A DNA stretch of 64,000 nucleotides from NCBI GenBank assembly GCA_018105865.1, contig CM030849.1:4016513-4080512 (forward strand), written 5' to 3'. This DNA comes from Metaphire vulgaris (Eukaryota > Annelida > Clitellata > Crassiclitellata > Megascolecidae). The position numbers were made by a program, and so were the translations under genes. The first letter of the stretch is position 1. Each line of letters starts with the position of its first letter. The notes below the pieces were generated by a model. It made no database searches, had not been told where the DNA came from, and saw only the letters and a list, made by a program, of their open reading frames with translations. Of this stretch, positions 44,360 to 64,000 are shown piece by piece.

Positions 44360-45854
44360 CCATAATCTGAAGAATTATTGATAAACTATAATATCTCAAT
44401 CAAAAGGTTAGTCATCAAAAACATAAATATTTTCAAAGTCTAATAACATTTGATAAAGTTCTTGTAAAAATCACATTTTTAGTATTTTACAAAGTTGTTA
44501 GAATTGCAAACAATGAGATTGTGTATTGATTATCTGCATTAGAACTGATTGGAACTATAATGCAATATAATATAACAAAACTGCTTTGATTTCTCGTTTT
44601 GCTATCTATCTTCTATCCCGACATTTAACATATAATTTCAGTTTATTTTAAAGAGCGTTTACTGTGAAAAATACTTTAGAAAGGCGCTACATAAATTCTT
44701 GAACGTCGGGCTATAGGACAATAATATTTACTGACAGTAAAAATGGCCTGAATCAATCAATAGCATAATTATCAGCAAAATTAAGTGCCACTGAGATCCA
44801 TAAATAAGTAAAGTCACACATCGAGACCCACATTTAAGCAGGTCTTATTACAGAGCACATGTCCACACACATATATATGTATTAAAAATTGATATATATA
44901 CACACACATATATATAATATTATATATATTATATATATATAAAATTATATATATACACACACTTAATCTAGTGGTATCTGAAAGTGAGACAATGAAGGGA
45001 AGCATCAAGCCACTGGCATGTTTCTATCTGTTTCATTATGCTAAATAAGTTAGTTAAATAAGTTAATTACGTCACAAAACTTTCGCCCTGCTATTTATAG
45101 AGTGTACCAGCAGAGGGGTTAATAAAAAGCAACCAGGAAATTCTCTCTCCCCCCTTCAAATACCACACAGTCTTTGAATATACCGGTAAACTGCCTTTTT
45201 ACATACTAGCCACGTACACACAACATGTATCATCATCGCTACAAAAATATGCCTAAAAGGCAAGATTACACGAAGAAATCACGAAACTTTGAAACAGCGG
45301 CACTCTAATATTATGCAAAGTAATGGGACATGTGAATAGTAACAGATAGCTGGGGTCCATCCATATAGTACATATGCATTGAGAAGGATCGGATTTAGGA
45401 GATTTTGCCTATGCATGCTATGCAAACGAGGGTGGGGGTTTGAAAATATGCCTTTTTTGTGTACGTACTATATGGATGAGCATTTAGGAAAAATAAAACA
45501 ACATTCTCTGTGTCACCCCAACTAGCAATCAGATCTAGCAGTCAGATCGGGAATAGATGCTACGCAAATCAATAAATCACTCAGCCAACCTCCATACATA
45601 ACATTTTCAGCACCTTCAAAATCATTATACATTGCACTGTAGGCAAACATGTACAAACAATAAAGCAAAATTTGATTCAGTAATAACAGGACAAATTTGA
45701 AGCCTGAAAAGATAAAAGCTAACTACCGGTAGATAGAAAATAAAACTTGAAGATGGCCAAGCTGCTGATGAGCACTTCATAAAAATGTTTGCAGATGCAA
45801 AAGCGTTTGCATGACACAAGCTGTGATTTATGCATAAAGAGAAAGCAGCTACAC
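44360..45854. other. No gene recognised; AT-rich with (TA)n/(CA)n patches
   Basis: ACACACATATATATAA-type tracts at about 44860-44965. The remainder has no conserved-looking frame on either strand. Confidence 0.4.
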
Positions 45855-46028
45855 CAGGATATTTCTAAGATTGTGAATTTGGGGGAGGTGTCGACCTCAA
45901 ATTGGAAGGGGGTGTCTGGAGCTAATTAGTATGCATTTTGTATGCATACCATTGTCACATTACCTTTTTTTTTTGGGGGAGGCAACCTCAAATTGGAGGG
46001 GGGTTAGAGGGGTGTAAAAATATCCCTG
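45855..46028. mobile_element. CAGGGATATTT MITE, copy 2 (inverted)
   Basis: CAGGATATTTC at the left and AAATATCCCTG at the right. The interior matches 15948-16120 in reverse (GGTGTCGACCTCAAATTGG, GGTATGCAT-like blocks). Confidence 0.75.
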
Positions 46029-46998
46029 ATGGTAAACCAAAAAGCTCAGGAAATGATCCCAAAAGCTAGACAAACACAATGGTTTTTCCAAAAATATTAG
46101 CATTCGCTGTGGATAATATCGATTTAAATAACAAATAAGTCCCCAAAATGTGCTGCTCCTTTTTTTGATAGACCATGTATACTCCAAAGGAAAACAAATA
46201 AGTACAAAGTACAAAATACAGGAGGACTAAATGCAATAGCAATCATTAACAAGCAGAGTAAGATAAAATCTTCACATTAGATGCACAACAAATGCTAACA
46301 ACGTGAAACTACTGAATATGCAGAAAAACTAATGAATATACATAAGACAATAATTTAGCATCACATTATAATGCAAGTTAAAATATCAATTTATCAATCA
46401 AGATTTTCAAGCCATTTTGCCAACTATTCCAAAACAATAAATCCTCAGCAATGATTTCTATTCATTAATAAAACAAAAATCCAACCAGAGTTGCAGCCAA
46501 CTTGAACACTGATTCACTACGTAAACCGTAATCACATTACTTTGCATAACAAATTTCATGTTACACTATTCTACAGCTAATTTTTTATGCACAAAATCAA
46601 GTACACTGCAAAACCAATGAAGATTGTACCCTATCCAGAAATTAAGGAAACTCCTGAACATTTGGTAGCAATGAAAGTTAGGCAAATGGTCAACCGTCTG
46701 AAATTGATTCCAATATAGAACTTCTTGAAACTGTGCTTATTTTGAAAAGCATTGTGCATATAATTCACTCCAATTTGCTAAAATACATACAGAATTCAGG
46801 AAAAGTATTTAAAAATTTGAGCGTATTAAAAAAAAAAAGGGTTGCAATGTTAAATTTTGTGAGAAAAACCTCACAAAATTTAGAGATCGCTCAATACTCT
46901 TAAAGTGTAAATGCACTTGTTCGTGTTTATCTTAAAGTTCTTAGGCACAATGATGAAATTTGTATGTTTTACCCACAACTTTCACAGAACCACATTCA
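46029..46998. other. No gene recognised
   Basis: AT-rich sequence with poly-A runs and no supportable coding or inverted-repeat structure. Confidence 0.4.
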
Positions 46999-47002
46999 TG
47001 AT

Positions 47003-47090
<88 letters not shown>

Positions 47091-47110
47091 CCACCACCAC
47101 CACCACCAAC
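46999..47110. repeat. (ATC)n(ACC)n microsatellite
   Basis: About 30 ATC units pass into ACC units. Poly-Ser, poly-Ile and poly-His frames are artefacts. Confidence 0.97.
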
Positions 47111-48529
47111 ATCATCATCAATACAGATACCAGTGACATTCGGTCATTTCTCTAAAAATTGACACAGAATGCCTCATAGCCATCCATTTCTAACAAGATT
47201 TTTGTTCTTTTTAAGCCTAGCTTTGGTAACTGCTAAATAAAAAAGAAGATCAGCATTCAAATAACTAAAATACCAAAATCAAGCACTCGGTAACGCACGT
47301 CCAAATGTCTTAGTAAAGGACTGATTCTGTATTCTGGATGAACACAGCATAGATACACAAACTTCATTCTCAACGTGAACAATGTGCTCATCATGTTTAT
47401 AAAATCATTTCTGGAAGAAAAGTTAATCTCAAGTTCAGTCTTGTGTCTGACACATGTATGACACATTTTAAAAAAACATATTTGAACCCATTTAAAATAT
47501 TCTCCATCACCATTATCAAAAGATCACAAAACCAAACATTAACTTGCTGTAATGACAATAATAACAAAAAATATCCATCGGTCACAAATTACATTAACAA
47601 TTAAAAACACAAAGACAATAAAACAGAGCAGAAATACAAAAGCATAAAAAACAAAATTTTAAAAGTTTTAAAAAATTGTTCAATTTTTCTAATGATAACA
47701 AATTCCTACACAAAAAACTAAATATGATTAAAATTAAAAAAAAAATTTTAGTTTAAAAACTTAATTTTTAAAATTAACCATTTAGAATGCACTAAATAAT
47801 AATGTATGACAACATTAAAGCTTGGCGGCAACAGACAGACTAGGTCATCACACAGTTAGCGACAACACAGTGTGTGCACTATGGAGAAGCAACTACCATT
47901 CACAAACAACTACAAAACTGTAGGTTATACATGATACATAGTTATACATTAGCATAGACAGGAGGCTATTGAGGCTGGGACCAGTCATGGAACCTAGACT
48001 TTTATCTGGAGAAGAGTAATCATGGATGGAAATGAAAGCCTAGTTTTATTACAGCTTTTGGCCACTTAATAATAATTCGCATTACAATCCTTAAAGAATA
48101 TAGTAGAGCTCATGGCTTCACTCTAATATCACTCAAAAGCTTCTACAGCTGGGGTTCCAACCTAGATCTCACTTGGGGGATTGTGACACTCCCAAACCCC
48201 TAGTAGGATAAATGGGACGTGTGTGTGTGTGTGCCCCATCCTAGAACCTGCTCAGCCATTGGCAGCTCTTTTCCCACGACTACAGTGTGTGTGTCAGAGT
48301 GGGTATTTTGAGTAGGATTAAGAATATAAATAAGTAAGTCTAAAAAAGACATTGACCACGAACAAAAAGTTATCAGCCACCTAATTTCTAATAAAGACTC
48401 AATGGGAAATTTCTTGGACGATATATTTGCTATGACATGATTTTGGGGATCCAAAATACTTAATCAGACTTGGTCTTCTAGAAAACAACCCCAGATAAAG
48501 TGTACCATGACTGAACAATACCACACTAA
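47111..48529. other. No gene recognised
   Basis: AT-rich, with long A-rich segments at 47580-47780 and short (GT)n at about 48215 and 48285. Confidence 0.4.
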
Positions 48530-48790
48530 GTAAGTAAGTAAGTAAGTAAAATCTTGTGGATTTACATAGTGCTTTGGAAAGCAGCACAACAGTAGCTGCT
48601 TATTCATAGGTGCTCAGCCTTTCTTAAAATAGCTATGGGAAAGGTGAAAGATTGGCCAGGCAATAGTCAATATCCAAAAAGCAGTGAGGTTAGGTTGTCA
48701 CAGCTATGGAGGAAAAGATTTCAGAAAAAGGAAGGATTTAAGCTTAGACCTGAAGACTTGAGGAGATAATGCAGGAATTCTAGATTAGCA
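48530..48790 (-). mobile_element. SINE-like retroelement with (TTAC)n tail, minus strand
   Basis: Opens on the plus strand with six TAAG units, then AAAATCTTGTGGATTTACAT and GCACAACAGTAGCTGCTTAT. This is the reverse complement of the repeat at 20600-20960. Confidence 0.7.
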
Positions 48791-49605
48791 ATTACAGTCA
48801 AGTGATAATCATTACGGTAATTACTAAAGCATAGATATATTATGCAAACTACATCTAATGAGCTGTAAATAGCGGCCAAGAATAGTTACCACACATAAAA
48901 GAATGTTACATGCTCCCAAGAAGCCACAGAATTTAACATTCATTAGAAAGAGAATATAGATGGGGTCTGAAAGATGGGTCTGCCATTCCACTGGATAATT
49001 TTCAATGGTGATCACATTACCGTAAAATCTTCTCATAAAAGCCAGGTCTAAAACAGTTGTGGCATAAAGTTATTTGCCTTAATAGAAACCATGGGTTTGT
49101 ATTAGAAATGTTATGGTAATTTCTATGGTAACTGTGGTAATCATTGAAACAAATCACATAACAAAATGGTTGCAAACTGCATTCAACTTTCCACTAACTT
49201 TACCATATGCTACTTTTGGCAATTAACCAACTGCTATGCAATAAGCACTGTTAAAATACTAGGTTCACAAACTACAACAAAGAAACAAACAATTGATTGG
49301 TGAAACACCAATTCAAAGTCAAAAATCAACAACAATAATAATATATAACATGCAGTATTACAGAGTAAAACTTTGGCTTTCGCTCTGCAGTGGAGAGTTT
49401 GCGATGACTGCTCTCCGTTGCATTTCGGCTGCCACAAAAGCGACCAAAACATGTCGATTGCCTAGGAAAATGCTGCTCGCCGTTGAAACGAAAGAGTTTT
49501 AAATGCCAAGGAGGGCTCTTAACAAACACTAATAAATAAAGTAAACCTGTACGTGGCACAGGCGAAAAACATTGTATATGGTTCGAGAAATCGGCGCTCC
49601 GCCTC
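48791..49605. other. No gene recognised
   Basis: AT-rich up to about 49360, then more GC-rich towards the candidate exon that follows on the minus strand. Confidence 0.35.
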
Positions 49606-49776
49606 TATACAGACGTCTCGCGGAAAATCCGGACGGACGTTCCGTTCTGCCGGACGTGGATGAACTTCGTCGAGTCCAGTTCGGAAAATTTTACCGGCTG
49701 GTCGCCGATGTGCGCGGCGTCGCGCGCCGACTGCTGCAGATGTTCGCGACTTTCCGTGATCGCTGCACCTTTGAAA
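49605..49776 (-). CDS. Candidate terminal coding exon, gene unidentified, ends in ETSV
   Basis: The minus frame from about 49776 (after TTTTTTCAAAG, a plausible 3' splice site) reads GAAITESREHLQQSARD, then KFSELDSTKFIHVRQNG, and ends VRIFRETSV before TAG. Third codon positions are overwhelmingly G or C, unlike the AT-rich surroundings, which supports real coding. ETSV is a class I PDZ-binding C terminus. The next gene upstream on this strand is INPP5A, whose last exon ends 3.2 kb away. This could be an alternative 3' exon of INPP5A or the end of another gene. The reading phase (one base carried over) does not fit the INPP5A penultimate exon directly. The opposite strand is also open for 74 codons but with weaker codon bias. 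Confidence 0.45.
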
Positions 49777-49903
49777 AAACGACAACAGATGTTTGAAATC
49801 GAGTGCCATGGATTTTTACTGTCAACATAAACAATATTCCAGTAACAGAGCATTCACAGAACGTTGGTCAGAAAGAGAATTATGCACTTAGTTGTTTAAT
49901 ATC

Positions 49904-50097
49904 CAGTGCTGAAAGTCAGCCGGAATGCGGCGGAACGGAGGTCCGGCACCTTTTTGGACCATGAATTTTTTTTGCTTGTCAGGGCATTTCAAGAATGAAA
50001 ATAGAAAATATAAGAAAAAATATAAGAATGACATTTTTTTGGCTTGTCAAGGCTTTTGGTGAGCTCCTGCACCTTTTTTCTCAGACTTTCAGCACTG
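49904..50097. mobile_element. CAGTGCTGAAAGT MITE
   Basis: Ends CAGTGCTGAAAGTCAG and CTTTCAGCACTG. Flanks TTAATATC and ATAATATC (7/8). Carries two TTTTTTTGCTTGTCA-type motifs. Confidence 0.8.
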
Positions 50098-52973
50098 ATA
50101 ATATCACAGCATTCACTAGTAGCAAAGTATGAGCAAGTATGAGCAACCAAGAGCACAGGCCATGTTGGTAAAAGTGTATGTACATTGTACAATGTAGAGA
50201 ATTATATAGCAACATCTGTCAGAAATGATTAATTTTTGTATTATAGATAGTTAAGCCTTTTAAGGAAGTGACTGAAGAAAGTTTAATGAAGAAAAATCAT
50301 AAAGTGGAGATAAGAGAAATTAGTTCAAAATGCAGGCTCTAGATCACCAGTTACACTAACACTGCTTAATGGCTAAATTACACCAAAGACAAAGTCAAAA
50401 TGGCATAAAAACTTCTGCAAAAATTCACAAAATGCAAGTCCTTTAGTTGACAATCCTTACAACAATACATTAGCAGGAAAATGGCCAAAAAATCAAATAA
50501 AATCTTAAAATAAGCAAACATATCACTGATCAATTTTCTCTATTGAGTTCCTGATGGATCAAGCGGTTCACCAACAAACAACTGTTGCTGTTTTCATCTT
50601 TCTTTGTCTTCACAGATTTCCTTTCCAAACTTTCCTTGTCTTTCCTGTAGGTCACTTATGCATTTTAGCTGAATGGTGACAATGAGTGCCTGTAAGCCTA
50701 GTGTAAGGTCATAAAAATGATGTGCGGCTAGCAGAGTACACCACACTTGGGCATGCTGCAGAAAACATCAAGAAGAATGAGCCACCAGCCAACAATCATA
50801 ACTCAACTTAATACAGAAACAGACAATAAATAACTAAAAATAATGAACTATACTTGCAGGAGCCCAAAGGTCAACTCAGCTTTGCTCGCTAGAGGGCAGT
50901 AGTTAAACAAGGAGCAGCGTTAAGCTGCAAGGTAAAATGCAGGTTTGGAGAAAGCAATGGCAACCTACCCCAGATTAATGGCTTATGCCACCTACGTTGC
51001 TGATTGCCCAGGCCGGAGATAAGTGCCGGAACCCAACGCTCGGACTCAAGTACAGGACCTACATTTACCTTTAATGAACTAAAAATGCACGTGCAATTAA
51101 TATGTCGATGACAGTGACTAAAAGTTGGCAGCAGAATTAAGATGCAAATGCGCTACATAAATAAAGGGAATGCACTCTGCCTGCCGCCATAGTGCACCGA
51201 AAAAGGTAGAAAACAAATTTTGTAAGCACTTTCAAAGTTCAAGTAATGCCTGGAATTACTACTAAGATATGAAAAAGAATTTTCACCACAAGCATTACCG
51301 GTACACACTGTCCATAATTTTACACTGATATTAGGCACTAGTTAGAGTTCAGGGATTTTACTAAGGATTTAGATGACAAGTGAAGAATGGCAACAGCTCA
51401 CAGAGCGGCAAGGCAAACTGGGTTCTTGAATATTTGTAGAAGGAAGGATAGATACTCTGGTACTGTGATGCTCTGGTCATATAATGAGAAACACCATAGA
51501 CATCGTGAAATGATCTGTTATGACAGGGCTAGCGGAAAGACCAAGAAAGCGTGACACACCAAAAATATTTTGGTTCAATAACATTACTACGTGGGGTGGT
51601 GTTTCTGGATACGACCTTCTACGTGCTGTTCAGAACAGAAAGCAATGAAGGTCACCTATCCATCTACAGAGCCAACTATCACATAGTGGCAAGGGCATGA
51701 GACATGACATGACCAAAGAGATGGTACTGAGAAGCTTGTCACATCACGAATGATTGCAGGCAAACAGTATGTCTGACCTGGATCTTTAATTATTTGGATT
51801 TGGTGTGCCATCGGTTGATGCTCCTGTGCATTATGAAGTGGCGCTATAGTAGTTTAAGATTAGATTAGATTGGTATGTACAAAGGCAGAGAAAGAGAAAC
51901 ACTTGCTAGTATCAGGTTTCTTTCATGATTAGAAGAAAATATAGAAGCATCAAAACTATATATGAAGTTATAACAGGAGTGCCAACCCTGCTTCACCATA
52001 TTCCACCAAAAAGTGAGAGCAAATAAATAGAAACAGAGAGAGATAGAGTAAGAGTGAGATACAGAGAGAGACTTAACAGAGAAATCCAACAGAAAATAAG
52101 TCAAATCATACAACAATAAAAAAAAAGAAACTATAAAATTACATTTTAAAAATCAAAAAAAACTAAAATGGACAACAAATATCTATGTTGAAGTAAAATG
52201 TAAGTAACTAAACACTTAAAAGCATCGATGTTAAAACATATATTTTCTACCTCCAGTCAGTAATCCAGTCTTATATAAAAATATTGTCTGTATAGAGATA
52301 AGAAAATAATTAAAAATAATTTTACAGATTTGCCATTAAAATGACATATCAGTAATTCAGAAATAGATTTTTTTACCAAATTTCACAAACCTGTGCACAA
52401 TGAAATGAATAAAAAAACTGTTAATTAAAAATAATTTAAACAGGATGCACAAAAATCCAGAAATCATAACCTTACAGTAAATTTCATTGAAATTCTTTTA
52501 TTTGGTCTAGAGAACATCTTGAGATACACCATGCTGTATTTTCTCCAATTTTCAATAAATACAAAGAAATCTTGCTGTTTCAAAATGTCAATTTCATTTC
52601 ACTTAGACAACAATGAATTTTACAATTTAAGAATTTATTCATTAAAGTCTTTCTTTACAGACCACTACAATCAAACCTTAGATTCTAGAATTTTCTCCAC
52701 TATTTTACATAAAATAGCCTGAAATGTTACAGATATTTTACATAAATATGTATTTTCAGCAATTTTATATATGAAATTCCTTTAAAAATTCCAAAAACAT
52801 CCAAGTCGGGTTTCATGATTATTGGTTTGCGTGCCTTTTGGCATATACCAACTGTGAAATGGAGATGCAATTTTCACTGACTGCAGCAAGAATAAAAACA
52901 ATACGTCAATCTATCATGCCAAATAAAGATAAAAGCACACAGAATATTCACCAATCAGCATGCAGTCAGACGT
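50098..52973 (-). other. 3' side of INPP5A; probable 3' UTR and intergenic DNA
   Basis: No exon is supportable here on either strand. The part just below 52974 must include the INPP5A 3' UTR. A/T-rich throughout except about 50880-51060. Confidence 0.4.
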
Positions 52974-63818
<10,845 letters not shown>

Positions 63819-63852
63819 CTAAATGTACAAACAGCCCAAGATTCAATAAAGA

Positions 63853-63932
63853 TTAACCCCTTAACTGGGGATCCCGGATATATCCGTCCATTTTACATTG
63901 AGTTACAGTTAAATACACGGTTAAGAGGTTAA
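63853..63932. mobile_element. piggyBac-like 76-bp MITE, copy C
   Basis: TTAACCCCTTAACTGGGG at the left and CGGTTAAGAGGTTAA at the right, TTAA-bounded, 80 bp. Confidence 0.85.
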
Positions 63933-64000
63933 ACAAAAAAGACGTTACACAATGCAACAGAAATTAACATAGAGTCTTGTAGTAAATTAAGTCCACGAAA

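Noticed and set aside
49572..49796. Plus-strand 74-codon ORF opposite the ETSV exon
   Set aside because: Third-position bias and splice context favour the minus strand; no domain seen in the plus product.

Overview
This is animal (metazoan) nuclear DNA. It has spliceosomal introns, an animal-type inositol phosphatase gene, Mab-21/cGAS-family genes, and a dense load of short non-autonomous DNA transposons, SINE-like repeats and tri-/dinucleotide microsatellites. I cannot name the species. The content fits an invertebrate, probably marine, but that is inference.

Left edge and centre. Two paralogous, apparently intronless minus-strand genes (1-4454, cut by the left edge, and 33953-38698) each encode a very long ankyrin-repeat array followed by a Mab-21/cGAS-like nucleotidyltransferase domain with all three catalytic acids. 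Between them lie three tandem copies of a plus-strand four-exon gene (starts at 16451, 21871 and 28623). Each encodes a signal peptide and two related ~155-residue domains rich in Trp and Cys, of a galactose-binding/lectin-like type. Copies 1 and 2 are near-identical 348-residue genes. Copy 3 is more divergent and appears to have lost its last exon and poly(A) signal.

The tandem block (about 12.96-33.55 kb) is useful because the copies supply empty sites for one another's transposons. In copy 1 a Tc1/mariner-type element is split by a hAT-type element, which holds a further inverted-repeat element. In copy 3 a hAT-type MITE landed on an exon-intron boundary and duplicated the 5' splice site. 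Other insertions are dated by presence or absence among copies.

Right part (about 43-64 kb). The 3' half of INPP5A (type I inositol polyphosphate 5-phosphatase) runs on the minus strand in seven exons, from 63818 to 52974, with its 5' half beyond the right edge. The protein keeps the C-terminal CaaX-type end but has a long Lys/Ser/Glu-rich extension before it, and the reference sequence carries an apparent one-base frameshift there. A GC3-rich minus-strand candidate terminal exon at about 49.6 kb ends in a PDZ-ligand-like ETSV and has no identified parent gene.

How it may work together: ankyrin-cGLR genes next to tandem secreted lectin-like genes look like an expanding innate-immune neighbourhood. 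That is inference from domain content and tandem duplication; nothing in the sequence shows co-regulation. Everything else is repeat-derived or apparently empty intergenic/intronic DNA, described stretch by stretch.
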